A stretch of 64,000 nt of DNA from Dastarcus helophoroides (GCA_028583605.1 CM053328.1:2948326-3012325), one strand, 5' to 3'. Shown: positions 20,590 to 32,230, counted from the first letter of the stretch. Made by a program: numbers and translations. The notes: generated from the letters alone by a model not told the origin.

Positions 20590-20689
20590 NNNNNNNNNNN
20601 NNNNNNNNNNNNNNNNNNNNNNNNNNNNNNNNNNNNNNNNNNNNNNNNNNNNNNNNNNNNNNNNNNNNNNNNNNNNNNNNNNNNNNNNN
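20590..20689. other. Assembly gap of exactly 100 N
   Basis: 100 consecutive N. This round number is normally a placeholder for a gap of unknown size. It separates array family F from the middle of a retrotransposon pol gene, so the two sides may not be close neighbours. Confidence 0.98.
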
Positions 20690-20690
20690 T

Positions 20691-21809
20691 CAGGGCCTGA
20701 CCAGAAAGACTGGGAAACAACGCTCACACCAGCTCAATATAGAGCAAGATGGCCACCTCTATCGACGCGAGATGATGCGTCTTATAGTTCCGCAATCCAT
20801 GGTAGAGAGGGTCATCTTCGAATATCACGACTCCCAATTAGCGGGACATCCAGGACGGGAAGAAACAGCAGATGCAATCTCCCGACATTTCTTCTGGCCT
20901 TCCGTCTCCCAAGATGTTGCCCAATACGTCAGAGGCTGCTTGTTGTGCGCTCAATTCAAAAGAAAGCCACCACATGCCGCCGCCGATCTGCGACCCCGTC
21001 AGCCAACTGAACCATGGCAGACCATAGCATGCGACTTGATGGGGCCATATCCAGTGACGGATGACGGCAATCGCTTTGTGCTCACGGTCACTGACCTTTT
21101 CTCCCGATGGGTCGAAGCGTTTGCTATTCCTGAAACGCGGACTAGCCGTATCACTCTGCTCCTGGAGGAGCAAGTTTTCCACAGATACGGCTATCCACGA
21201 GAGATCATAACTGATAATGGACCCCAGTTCTTGAGCCGTCGCTGGACAAGAAGTTGCGAACAATGGAAAGCAGCACATTGGACGACTGCCACATACCACC
21301 CGAGTCCAAATCCAGCGGAATTGCGCAATCGAGAAATTAAGAAGGGCATCCAAATTCGTCTATCAGGACAAGATTCCAGCTCTTGGGATGCCTACCTGCC
21401 GGCTACGCTCTTCAGTCTCCGAAGGAGAAGGAACGCCGCCACTGGCAAATCGCCCAGTGAAATCCTGATGGGCCACCTGCTCCTTGGACCTGGAGAATGG
21501 AATACTACAGCAACACCACCTCCACGAGACATAACCGATCAGCGAGAAGTCGCTCGAAGAAATCAAGCGCTTTACATTCGAAAAAGATGGCCCCAACGAA
21601 GACGACATCTCCACCAATGTCTTCCGGGGGATTCCATCTTGGTGCGAAACGAAGTCCGTCGACCTTTTGAAGCCCGATGGCAGGGACCCTATGCCATCAT
21701 TCGCGCAGCAGGTGAGACATGCTACTGGATCTTTAGAGACGGTTTACTGCAAAAGATCCATGTGGACCGTCTTCGACCTGCTCCCCCAATACGACCCGCC
21801 ACCGAATAG
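20691..21809 (+). CDS. Ty3/gypsy-type retrotransposon integrase, 5'-truncated by gap
   Basis: 372 codons remain, ending at TAG (21807-21809); the start lies in or beyond the gap. The product would be the integrase end of a Pol polyprotein that inserts element cDNA into the host genome. Counting from the first visible codon, a zinc-binding HHCC set is seen at H46, H53, C83 and C86 (with CLLC), catalytic acidic residues at D115 (CDLMGPY), D175 (ITDNGPQF) and about E210 (NPAE), and a GPY/F-type domain at about 332-334 (RWQGPY) after a GDSILVRN motif. The D to E spacing is about one residue shorter than the usual 35, and the stretch after QFLSRRW looks slightly eroded. Base composition is far more balanced than the surroundings. 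No frameshift or stop is visible in this part. Gag, protease, RT and RNase H are missing. Confidence 0.92.
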   Translation, partial: QGLTRKTGKQRSHQLNIEQDGHLYRREMMRLIVPQSMVERVIFEYHDSQLAGHPGREETADAISRHFFWPSVSQDVAQYVRGCLLCAQFKRKPPHAAADLRPRQPTEPWQTIACDLMGPYPVTDDGNRFVLTVTDLFSRWVEAFAIPETRTSRITLLLEEQVFHRYGYPREIITDNGPQFLSRRWTRSCEQWKAAHWTTATYHPSPNPAELRNREIKKGIQIRLSGQDSSSWDAYLPATLFSLRRRRNAATGKSPSEILMGHLLLGPGEWNTTATPPPRDITDQREVARRNQALYIRKRWPQRRRHLHQCLPGDSILVRNEVRRPFEARWQGPYAIIRAAGETCYWIFRDGLLQKIHVDRLRPAPPIRPATE

Positions 21810-22169
21810 AAAAACAATTTTTTTTTCGCGGATCAAAGACTCACAGTTTAGTGAAGTGGTTGCTCAAAGGTGAATTTATAGTGACAGAGACACGTTTGTA
21901 AATTAATTTTTGTGCAATCTATATGTATCTCTTCTTTGGTTGTTAATGTATGCATCTTATATGTCAGTCTAAAGTATTCCGTACCGCAAGCTCCATCAGG
22001 GATGTTTTCGTTTTATCTCACCTGTTTATTATTTTTTTTTGTTTCTTATGTTAGTTATAAGGAAACATTGTTATAGATTAGTTGTTTGTTTGAATAAAAA
22101 AATATCTGGGGGATCAGTATAGCACGGAACACTCATCGAAGCTCGCTCTACCGTTAAGTGTCGCCACCA

Positions 22170-22182
22170 GAACGGGGGGGGA
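22170..22182 (+). promoter_or_regulatory. Candidate polypurine tract
   Basis: GAACGGGGGGGGA lies about 360 bases after the integrase stop. In LTR elements a purine run directly before the 3' LTR primes plus-strand synthesis. The next bases (ACTATACC) do not show the common TG start, so the assignment is tentative. Confidence 0.45.
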
Positions 22183-22565
22183 ACTATACCGTATATTCAT
22201 CTTTTTGACGACGCTAAAGGGTAGAAAAAAAATCGCTAGGCAGAAATTGAAGTATTCACTAAAGTGATAAGATAATTACACCCCAATGAATAACAGGATG
22301 TTTGTCGTCTTAAGTGCTTTTCCTTATCATGAAAAATGCAATTAGGATGGACAAAGGGTGAGTAATGTCGAGCCTGGGATAATTGCTCAAAGCTTTTGTC
22401 CCTGGGTCCATTACAGCCCGGATGTTTAGTGGATGTTTATCATCACCTGTCCTAATTGCGTTTCATTTTAATGGAACTGCAATTGAGATAGACAAAAGCC
22501 GATAGTTGCATTCCTTCTAGAATTCGTTGGGGTGGTAAATTGAATCTTAATAACAATCGCTTCCC

Positions 22566-22571
22566 AATAAA
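22566..22571 (+). promoter_or_regulatory. Candidate polyadenylation signal in putative 3' LTR
   Basis: AATAAA in a region of higher GC, about 390 bases after the candidate polypurine tract, in the retrotransposon orientation. Position is plausible for an LTR R region; there is no transcript evidence. Confidence 0.35.
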
Positions 22572-22749
22572 AGGCCTCGGTGGACAAACCAGAGGCAGTC
22601 CCGTGTCAGACACAAAAGGCCTAGCCTTTCCCGACAGTTTTGCCTAGTGAATTTTTTTTTTTTTGTACCGAGGGTGAACAGCAGTGACTTTCAGACTATA
22701 AAAACTATTACGATTTTTTTTAACCAAATTTACGCGGCTCCGGTACCTT

Positions 22750-23400
22750 CGAAATGATTAATTTTTTGAAAATTTCGACTCTTTCTGAATATGTTGACTT
22801 AAACATTCGACATTTTAAAAAGTTTCGACTTCTTTTTTTAGGACAACCGTTTTTTTTTAAATTTCAACCCTTTGACAACTTGGTTTTTCGAAAATTTGAT
22901 TTTTTGGTAATTTCTGTTTTTTCAGAATTTTGGCAACTTCTCAAACTCTCGACCTTCAAAATGATTAATTTTTTTAAAATTTCGACTCTTTTTGAATATG
23001 TTGACTTAAACATTCGACTTTTTAAAAAGTTTCAACTTTTTTTTATGAATGTAACCTTTTTTTTGAAAATTTTGACCCTTTGACAGTTTTAACTAGTTTT
23101 TTTCGAATGTTTGATTTTTTGGTAATTACGATATTTCAAAAATTTCACTTTTTAAATAATTCGACCTTTTTTTAATCCCTCACGTGTTGGAAAGTTTCTA
23201 ATTTTTTGAAAAATTCTACTTAATTTTGGAAATTTTTTTTTGAAGTTTTCGACGTTTTGAAACATATCGGGTTTTTCAAGATTTAAAATTTGTCTCCAAA
23301 TTTTGACATCTTTTTTTGAATTGAACCTTTTTTTTGAAAATTTCGATTCTTTGAAAATTTTAATTTTTTTGAAAATTTTTTTGGCAAATTTTTATTTCGT
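22750..23400. repeat. 207-bp tandem duplication and degenerate tract
   Basis: The block starting ATGATTAATTTTTT at 22754 is repeated at 22961 (207 bp apart) with the same AATATGTTGACTTAAACATT landmark. The rest is degenerate TTTCGACTTTTT sequence. The open frame at 22754-23083 spans both repeats and is not a gene. Confidence 0.75.
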
Positions 23401-23534
23401 TTCGAAAATGTCACATTTCAAAATTTTCACTTATTCTCAAAATTTTGGCTTTTAAAATTGAAAGCGTTGCACAATTTCGATTCTTTTTAAATCCTCGAGT
23501 TTCGCAAATTTTAACTTTTTTAAACAATTTTTTT

Positions 23535-26500
23535 TTGGAAATTTTATCCTTTTGAAAGATTTCTGAATTTTTGAAGATTTTAACTGTTTTGAAAATTTTA
23601 GTGTAAAGATTTTTTAGAATTTCGTCTATTTCTTCAAAATCTGTTTTTGTTTTGTGAATTTCGAATGCTTCGTTCAAGATATCGAACCTTTTTCAAAATA
23701 TTGACATTTTTATTTTCCCTAATTGGTTTTATTAAAGCATTCTACTCTTTTTTTTAAAGTTCGACTGTATTAAAGATTTTTACTTTTCTTTAAAGTTCGA
23801 AACTTAAAATTGTCACTCTTTCAGAATTTTGATTTTTTAAAATTTCGACTTTTGTCTAAAATTTCATTTACCCGAAATTTTCACCATTTTTGAGCTCCTG
23901 AAATTTCCTATTTTGTTACAAAACTTCGATTTTGAAAAAATGACAAAATGGGCTTTTTTGATATAATTTTGTTTTCGAAATTTTATCCTTTTGAAAGATT
24001 TCTGAATTTTTGAAAATTTTAACTGTTTTAAAAATTTCAATGTAAAGATTCTTCAGAATTTCGTTTTTTCTTCAAATTCTGTTTTTTTATGGTGAATTTC
24101 GAATGCTTCGTTTAAAATATCGAATCTTTTTCGAAATATTGACATTTTTATTTTTACTAATTGGTTCTATTAAAGCATTCTACTCTTTTCTTTAAAGTTC
24201 AACTTGATTAAAGATTTTTACTTTTTTTTAAAGTTCGCAACTTAAAATTGTCACTCTTTCAGAATTTTGATTTTTTTTAAAATTTCGACTTTTGTCCAAA
24301 ATTTCATTTCCTCGAAATTTTCGCCATTTTTGAGCTCCTGAAATTTCCCATTTCGTTACAAAATTTCGATTTTGAAAAAATGACAAAATGGGCTTTTTTG
24401 ATATAATTTTTTTTTCGAAATTTTAACATTTTGAAAGATTTCTGAATTTTTGAAAATTTTAACTGTTTTAAAAATTTCAATGTAAAGATTCTTCAGAATT
24501 TCGTGTTTTCTTCAAATTCTGTTTTTTTGTGAATTTCGAATGCTTCGTTCAAAATATCGAATCTCTTTAAAATATTGACATTTTCATTTTCACTAATTGG
24601 TTCTATTAAAGCATTCTACTCTTTTTTTTAAAGTTCAACTTGATTAAAGATTTTTACTTTTCTTTAAAGTTCGAAACTTAAAATTGTCACTCTTTCAGAA
24701 TTTTGATTTTTTAAAATTTCGACTTTTGTCTAAAATTTCATTTACCCGAAATTTTCACCATTTTTGAGCTCCTGAAATTTCCTATTTTGTTACAAAACTT
24801 CGATTTTGAAAAAATGACAAAATGGGCTTTTTTGATATAATTTTGTTTTCGAAATTTTATCCTTTTGAAAGATTTCTGAATTTTTGAAGATTTTAACTGT
24901 TTTAAAAATTTCAGTGTAAAGATTCTTCAGAATTTCGTTTTTTCTTCAAATTCTGTTTTTTTATGGTGAATTTCGAATGCTTCGTTTAAAATATCGAATC
25001 TTTTTCGAAATATTGACATTTTTATTTTTACTAATTGGTTCTATTAAAGCATTCTACTCTTTTTTTTAAAGTTCAACTTGATTAAAGATTTTTACTTTTC
25101 TTTAAAGTTCGAAACTTAAAATTGTCACTCTTTCAGAATTTTGATTTTTTAAAATTTCGACTTTTGTCTAAAATTTCATTTACCCGAAATTTTCACCATT
25201 TTTGAGCTCCTGAAATTTCCTATTTTGTTACAAAACTTCGATTTTGAAAAAATGACAAAATGGGCTTTTTTGATATAATTTTGTTTTCGAAATTTTATCC
25301 TTTTGAAAGATTTCTGAATTTTTGAAGATTTTAACTGTTTTAAAAATTTCAGTGTAAAGATTCTTTAGAATTTCGTTTTTTCTTCAAATTCTGTTTTTTT
25401 TTGTGAATTTCGAATGCTTCGTTTAAAATATCGAATCTTTTTAAAATATTGACATTTTTATTTTCACTAATTGGTTCTATTAAAGCATTCTACTCTTTTT
25501 TTTTAAGTTCGATTTTATTAAAGATTTTTACTTTTTTTTAAAGTTTGAAACTTAAAATTGTCACTCTTTCAGAATTTTGATTCTTTTTAAATTTCCGGTT
25601 TTGTCCAAAATTTCATTTCCTCGAAATTTTCACCATTTTTGGGCTCCTGAAATGTCCTATTTTGTTACAAAATTTCGATTTTGAAAAAATGACAAAATGG
25701 GCTTTTTTGATATAATTTTGTTTTCGAAATTTTATCCTTTTGAAAGATTTCTGAATTTTTGAAGATTTTAACTGTTTTAAAAATTTCAGTGTAAAGATTC
25801 TTCAGAATTTCGTTTTTTCTTTAAATTCTGTTTTTTATTGTGAATTTCGAATGCTTCGTTCAAAATATCGATTCTTTTTAAAATATTGACATTTTTATTT
25901 TCACTAATTGGTTCTATTAAAGCATTCTACTCTTTTTTTTAAAGTTTAACTTGATTAAAGATTTTTAATTTTTTTTAAAGTTCGAAACTTAAAATTGTCA
26001 CTCTTTCAGAATTTTGATTCTTTTTAAATTTCCGGTTTTGTCCAAAATTTCATTTCCTCGAAATTTTCACCATTTTTGGGCTCCTGAAATTTCCTATTTC
26101 GTTACAAAATTTTGATTTTGAAAAAATGACAAAACGGGCTTTTTTGATATAATTTTTTTTTTCGAAATTTTATCCTTTTGAAAGATTTCTGAATTTTTGA
26201 AAATTTTAACTGTTTTAAAAATTTCAGTGTAAAGATTCTTCAGAATTTCGTTTTTTCTTCAAATTCTGTTTTTTTTTGTGAATTTCGAATGCTTCGTTTA
26301 AAATATCGAATCTTTTTCGAAATATTGACATTTTTATTTTCACTAATTGGTTCTATTAAAGCATTCTACTCTTTTTTTTAAGTTCGATTTTATTAAAGAT
26401 TTTTACTTTTTTTTAAAGTTCGAAACTTAAAATTGTCACTCTTTCAGAATTTTGATTCTTTTTAAATTTCCGGTTTTGTCCAAAATTTCATTTTCTCGAA

Positions 26501-26600
26501 ATTTTCACCATTTTTGAGCTCCTGAAATGTTCATATTTTGTTACAAAATTTCGATTTTGAAAAAATGACAAAATGGGCTTTTTTAATAACTTCCACTTTT
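23535..26600. repeat. 438-bp satellite array, seven copies
   Basis: The marker GAAAGATTTCTGAATTTTTG starts at 23554, 23993, 24433, 24867, 25305, 25742 and 26180, so spacings are 439, 440, 434, 438, 437 and 438. Each unit also holds GTGAATTTCGAATGCTTCGT, TCTATTAAAGCATTCTACTC, GAGCTCCTGAAAT and AATGACAAAATGGGC in this order. The array starts within a copy and ends abruptly near 26590 inside the GGGCTTTTTT block. Copies differ by scattered substitutions and T-run length. No open frame spans a unit. Confidence 0.95.
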
Positions 26601-28327
26601 TTGACAAATTCAACATTTTGTCTTTTGAAAAATCCTATTTTTTTTTATTTTTGAAAAATTGTGAGTCAACTCTATTAACGGAAAATTTATAGATATTTCG
26701 ACTTTTTTTAGAAAATCTTTCCAGTTTTTCTTGAAATTGGTATTAAAACTGGAATGTTTTATTATAAACTTTAAGTTTCCCCAAATTTTGGATCTAAAAA
26801 CTTACGAATTTAAATCTGAAATTAGTAAACTTCAAAATTCTAGAATGACTGATATAAATTTTTGGGATAGAATTCAGAATTTCGAGTAAATGGTCAACAT
26901 TTAAAAAAATTACCATAAAACTTCAAAATTTTTTAAAATTTAAATCGACGATCACCTTTTTAAAAGCCATTTCGATATTAAATTTCAACAACTCTAGACA
27001 AAAATTAAAATACGAATCTTGTCTTCTGAAACAGGGGACAAGATTTGTATTTCAATTTTTGAAGGTAGCCAAGGACTAGTCCGTTGCACCAAAACTCTAG
27101 ACAATTTAATATTTTAAAAATCTTCTAATATACATTAGTTAGTTTTTTAAATTTCGATTTTTTTTCACTAATTGTCCTTTTTTAAGTAGGATTTTATTGT
27201 CAAAATTCAATCCTTTTTAAATGTTGGTTTGTTTCTGGAAACCTAAGAGTTTGTCTCCAAATTTGACTCCTTTAAATTGGTCTTTTTCTCGAAATTTCAA
27301 TTAATTCGGGAAATTTGTCCTTTTTTCTGAAAATTTCGACCTAATTTCCCCAAAATTCAAACTTTTTCTCAAAATTTGACTTTCTCAGAAAATAACTGTT
27401 TTTCTTTCTTTAAAACATTTACCCTTTACTGGTTTCTGGTTAATTCGATCGTATATAAAATAAAAGTAGTCTTTTTTTTTCAAAATTTAGACTTAATTTC
27501 CATTTAATTTGCCTTAAATTCAGCTTTTTTCATACAGTTTATCTTTTCAAAGGAAACATTGTTTTCATTTCTCTGAAAATGTCGTTATTTCGACTTTGGT
27601 AAAATCGGGCTTTTTTTAAAAATTTTTTAGAATTACTACCCACAAAACTGGACTTAATTTTCCCAAAATTAACCTTTTTTCTGAAACTTTGACTTTCTAA
27701 AGGAAAAGTTGTTTTTTTTTAAATGTCGACCGTTTACTCGTTATTTCAAATCTGGTAAAATTTGCCTTTATTTGTTCATTATTTTTACTGAAAATGTTGA
27801 CTCTTACCTCAAAATTAGACATTTTTTGTTTTGGTTTCGATTCGAAAATCGTCTTTTTTTCGAAATTTTTATTTTTCTCTCGAAAGTAGATTCAAATTTT
27901 ATTAAAAAGGTTAAACATTTCTACCGAAATTTCAACTTTTCTTTCAATATTTAATCTTATGTGTTCGTGAAAATTGCGATTTTTTTCTCGAAATTCTTTT
28001 TTCATCGAAATTTCGATTTTTTATTCCCAATATTTGTTTTAAAATCTCTTTGATTCTAAAATCTGTTTGATTCTAAAATCTGTTTGATTTTAAATATTCG
28101 ACTTTTTTCTCGAAAGTAGATCCAAATTTTATTAAAAAGGTTAAACTTTTCTACTGACATTTCAACTTTTCTCTCAATGTTTAATCGCGTTCGTGGAAAT
28201 TGCGATTTTTTTCTCGAAATTCTTTATCCATCGAAATTTTGATTTTTTATTCATATTATTTTTTTTTAAATCTCATTGATTCTAAAAATTTGACTTTTTC
28301 TCGAAATTCATGTTTTTGTCGAGATAT
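26601..28327. other. AT-rich low-complexity tract
   Basis: Degenerate TTTCGAATTTTT words, with a local duplication: the block around 27885-27990 (CGAAAGTAGATTCAAATTTT and following) recurs at about 28102-28215. The 81-codon plus-strand frame at 27709-27954 has the repeat's composition. A MITE copy lies at 27000-27091. Confidence 0.5.
27000..27091. mobile_element. Foldback-MITE, short palindromic copy
   Basis: A short reversed arm (AAATTAAAATACGAATCTTG) meets the forward arm (GGGGACAAGATTTGTATTTC and on, ending GCACCA) with only a few bases between. The hammerhead-like centre is absent. Confidence 0.6.
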
Positions 28328-28637
28328 CAAAAATTGAAATACGGAACTTGTCCCCTGAAACCGAGAAAGATTAAAAAACACAACAAAGGTTGCTCTTTGT
28401 TGTGTTTTTTAATCTTTCTCGGTTTCAGGGGACAAGTTTTGTATTTCTATTTTTGAAGATAACCAAGGATACCCTAGCTAGCAGAGAGATACTGGATGTA
28501 TCTATCTGAAGATGACAGTTTGGCTGTCGAAACGCGTTAGAGCAACGTTTGTTGTGTTTTTTAATCTTTCTTGGTTTCAGGGGACTAGTTCTGTATTGCA
28601 ATTTTTGAAGATAACCAAGGACCAGTACCGTTCCACC
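28328..28637. mobile_element. Foldback-MITE, two joined palindromic copies
   Basis: The left palindrome has arms of about 60 bases (28328-28387 and 28396-28455) around an 8-base spacer GGTTGCTC. Both arms carry CCGAG / CTCGG where other copies have CCAAG / CTTGG. A second unit follows (to 28637) with core CTGAAGA at 28506-28512, stem GACAGT / GCTGTC (one G-T wobble), GAAA, CGCG, and the forward arm ending TTCCACCA. Confidence 0.75.
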
Positions 28638-29485
28638 AAAAAATCGAGATATCGGTTTTTTCCTCAACATCTATTTTTTTCTTAATCGATTTGATTTCCA
28701 AAATTCGACTTTTTTTCCGAAAATTGACTTTCACTGAGGAAGTTCGTCATTTTTTAAAACTGATCCTTTTCTGCTAATTTCGCAAGGTTTTTGTAAAATC
28801 GACTATTGTCGTCTTTTCCTTGAAGTCTCAAAATTTTCACTTATTTTTAAAATGTCTATTTTTTCAAAGTTTCGCTTTTTAAAATTCTACTCTATTCTCA
28901 AAATTTGGGTTTCTGTTGGAAAAATCCATTATTCTCGAAGTTTTTAGAAAAAATATCGACTCTTAAAATTTCTTTTTTTTAAATTTTTTTTAAAGTTTGG
29001 TTTTTTGGAGTATTGAATGTTAAAATTTGATGATTATGTTGCTCAAAATCTCCATATTTTCCTTCAAATTCGCTTTTTTCTCGAAAAATCACTTTTTTTT
29101 TAAATTGAGTCGAAATTTCGTTGACTAGAATAAACATTTATGTATTTACAATTTCAATTTTTCTCTCAAAGTTTTATTTTTTATGTTGCTGCAATTTCGA
29201 TATTATTTTCTGGAGATTTGTCTTTTTATTAAGTTTCGGTATTTCGTTATTCGTCTTGTTTCAAAGTTCGTTGTCTTTCGAAATCTAGAGCGATTTTTTT
29301 TCTGAATTATATGTACCTTTTATTAGTTTGACCTTTTCTCGAAATTTCAATTTTCATAAGTCATCTGTTTTCAACATTTCATCTCTATTTCCAAAATGGC
29401 ACCTTTTTTTCAAAAATTGACATTGCTATTAGAAAATCCACTTTCCCAGTAGGGAAAAGCATTCAATTTTACGTAATTGTTACTT
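28638..29485. other. AT-rich low-complexity tract
   Basis: Degenerate TTTTTCTCGAAATTT words on + with no fixed period and no open frame worth noting. Confidence 0.45.
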
Positions 29486-29619
29486 AAAAAAATTGAAACA
29501 CAGAACTTGTCCCCTAAAACCAAGAAAAATTAAATGTGTTTTTTAATTTTTCTTGGTTTTAGGGGACAAGTTCTGTGTTTCAATTTTTGAAGATAACCAA
29601 GGACCAGTCCGTTCCATCA
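29486..29619. mobile_element. Foldback-MITE, compact near-perfect palindrome
   Basis: Arms of about 45 bases face each other with only about 5 bases between. Three private substitutions appear in both arms: GAAACACAG (others GAAATACAG), CCTAAAACC (others CCTGAAACC) and GAAAAATT (others GAAAGATT). The forward arm continues to CCAAGGACCAGTCC. No hammerhead-like centre remains. Confidence 0.75.
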
Positions 29620-29657
29620 AAATCAAAAATTGTTACTTAAGCAAATGAAACGTGCAA

Positions 29658-30103
29658 AATCATTTTGTTAAACCGGTAACTGTTAAATTTACTAAGCAAT
29701 TCAGGGCACAAATTAGTTATGTGGTGCGTCTAAATGGCGCGAATTTTAAACCAGTGTGTGTTACTCTTATTAGACGAGGCTTCGAATTTCTCAGTTTATG
29801 ACAATGGCAAGCCCTATAAGTTCAATAAATCCTGTACGATTGCTAGGGTAGAGAACCGTAAAGCGCTATTCGAAGCTCCATTTCAGTTTACGACTTTGGT
29901 ATTTAAGCAAGTAAAGTGTTTTACGACACGGCGACAAATACATCATTTAATCATGAGCATCATGTGGCGGCCAATCAAATTTTGATGGTAGTTCGTTTTA
30001 CGTCGAACTAAATAAGGCCTTTCGTCGATGCTAAGTAAAAATGAGGCACCATATAACATTATTTTGAGCATTTGACTTGTACGTCCTGTTTCACAGCCAA
30101 ACG
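29658..30103. repeat. Dispersed repeat family G, copy 2
   Basis: Counterpart of 7905-8336. The open frame here (29734-29985, 83 codons) starts slightly upstream relative to copy 1 and shares about 74 residues with it. A short deletion and a short insertion near 30040-30085 distinguish the copies. No domain is recognised. Confidence 0.75.
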
Positions 30104-30135
30104 TTTTTATTTGCCTGTTTCTCGAAATTTCATTT

Positions 30136-30265
30136 TTTTCTTAGGGCGCGTTTACACAAGACACTTTGTTCCGTACATTTTTCTTTGCACATAAGTGTCA
30201 ACTATCTCGAAAGAAGCTAGTCAAGACCCGAGACGTTGATTGAATACATATTAGATATATATACC
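30136..30265 (-). repeat. Dispersed repeat family E, copy 1
   Basis: Matches the reverse complement of 36285-36412. Shared landmarks are CGCGTTTACACAAGACACTT against its counterpart with TTATACACGACACTT, then GTACATTT, AAGTGTC and CGTTGATTGAATA. The GGGCGCGTTTACAC-type edge resembles ends of DNA transposons, but no pairing end was found. Confidence 0.6.
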
Positions 30266-30689
30266 TTATGACAAAATGCGTATACCACTTTTCTCTATGC
30301 AAACTCCAAAACGTTGTTAAGGAAGTGCTGGTACCTAGTGGTCAATAGTAAAACCTGTGAGTAAAACTATTACACTTTGGCAGGGGAAAACAGAGTTCTT
30401 TATGGTTTTGGTCATTTATCCAAGATCTACACCAAAGTCAAACCAAACAATAATTATTTTCTCTTATTGATATGTCCAAGGTCGCCGCGTGATGGGATGG
30501 CAATTGGACTGATTTCTATACCCAGGTTTCTTAAGTTTCACTTCAATGAATACACTTTTAAATTATGAAACTTTGACAAAACACCTTTTTCTTATAGAGT
30601 TTAAGACATTTTATTAACTTCGAATTTTTAAGCCAAATTCTCATCTTTAACTTAAAATATACTGTTCAAAATTTTCAAATTTTTAGAAA
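30266..30689. other. Mixed-composition spacer, no gene supported
   Basis: Includes a 63-codon plus-strand frame (30377-30568) with no recognised domain. I see no other structure. Confidence 0.35.
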
Positions 30690-32230
30690 AATTAGAAATT
30701 ACTAAACGAATGCAGTAAATTTTAAGAAATAACTCCAAATTTAAACAAAAAACCGGGAAATTTATCCTTTTAATTTACAACTCGTTATTAATTGAATATT
30801 TTCAATTTGAAGTCAACATTTTAGGAAAAAGAGAAATAATAATAATTGCTAATTTAAAGTTAGAATTTAAAGTAAAAAAATTAAATTTATTTACAAAAAT
30901 GTTTTCAAAATTTCAAGTTAAACTTGCTACTTTTTTTCCTTCGATTCAAAATTTTATTTTTTTTTAAATTGTTCCCAATAACTCGCGTTTAAATTGGAAA
31001 ATTCGAGACATTTTTTTAACAAAATGTTTATTATTCTAGTAATTTCAACTTTTTATAGACGTGTGGAAAATCTCTTTTTATTTTTAAAATCATAACTTTT
31101 TCTCAACATTTCAAATTGTAAATTTACAAGTTTATTCTTCTCTTCATATTTCCACTTTAATCACGAAATCGGATTTTTCTAGAAATCTTGTATTTTCGAA
31201 CGAACTTTTATTTAAAGTCGCGACCGTTATATTTTTTACTCTTCAACTTGAAACGTGTCGTGAGCATTTTATATTTTTGATTTTTTACTCTTTAACTCAA
31301 ATTGTCCGTTGATATTTTACCTGGTTATACCCGTTACCCTAATCATTCCATTCCTATTCCGACCGACTAATTCGCAACAGATGGCGTGCTGTACTGATTC
31401 ATATTTTTCCACTCACGCCTACCTGGCAATTTACAGATTCAGTATGGGACGAAGTTAAGAAAAACCTTAACTTTATAAGAACATAAAATAAATCAGAATA
31501 ACTACTAAACGAATATAGAAAATTTTAAGAAATAACTCTAAATTTATAAAAAATCGCGAGATTTATTATTTTATTTTATAACTCGTTATTAATTAAATAT
31601 TTTCAATTTGAAGTCAACATTTTAGGGAAAAAAGAGAACAATTATTGCAAATTTAAAGTTTGAATTTTTGAAATTTAAAGCAAAAAAATAAATTTATAAA
31701 AAAAACTTTTCAAAATTTCAAGTTGAACTTGATAATTTTTTCCTTCGATTCAAAATTTTATTTTTTTAAAATTTTTGACAATAACACCTTTAAATTGGAA
31801 TATTCGAGACATTTTTTTTTAACAAAATGTTTATTATTCTAGTAATTCCAACGAGTGGAATATCTCACTTTTTCTCAAAATTTAGAATTGTAAATTTACA
31901 AATTTGTTCTTCTCTTCATATTTCCGCTTTAATCACGATATCAGGATTTTCTAGAAATTTTGTATTTTCGAACGAACTTTAAAAAAAAATTGGAAATTTC
32001 GGTATTTAATTAAAGTCGTGAGTGAGATATTTTTTACTTTTCAACTCGAAACGTGTCGTGAGCATTTTATATTTTTCCTTTTTTACTCTTTAACTCAAAT
32101 TGTCCCTTGATATTTTACCTGGTTATGCCCGTTATTTTAATTATTGCATTCCGATACCGACCGACTAATTCGCAACAGATGGGCTGTTGTTCTGATCAGT
32201 GTTACAGTGCAAAATACGAAATTACTGAAA
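30690..32230 (+). repeat. 801-bp tandem duplication
   Basis: The block 30690-31440 recurs at about 31490-32210. The marker AACTCGTTATTAATT occurs at 30779 and 31580, a period of 801 bp. Other shared landmarks: GAAGTCAACATTTTAGG, GAAACGTGTCGTGAGCATTT and, at the right end of each unit, CCGACTAATTCGCAACAGAT. Copies differ by substitutions and indels, including loss of a stretch in the second near 32190. Confidence 0.88.

Larger units (their letters stand above)
20691..22650 (+). mobile_element. LTR retrotransposon remnant, 3' part
   Basis: Consists of the integrase coding end, about 360 bases of untranslated sequence, a G-run resembling a polypurine tract (about 22170-22182) and a following non-coding stretch that could be the 3' LTR. 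That stretch holds a possible AATAAA signal (22566-22571) and a small hairpin AAAGGC CTA GCCTTT (22615-22629). There is also an inverted pair GCAATTAGGA (22338-22347) and TCCTAATTGC (22450-22459). The LTR limits cannot be fixed because no second LTR is in the window; the right limit given is a guess. Confidence 0.65.

Noticed and set aside
20838..21617. Minus-strand frames of 171 and 84 codons
   Set aside because: They lie opposite the integrase coding sequence, which explains all recognisable motifs on the plus strand.
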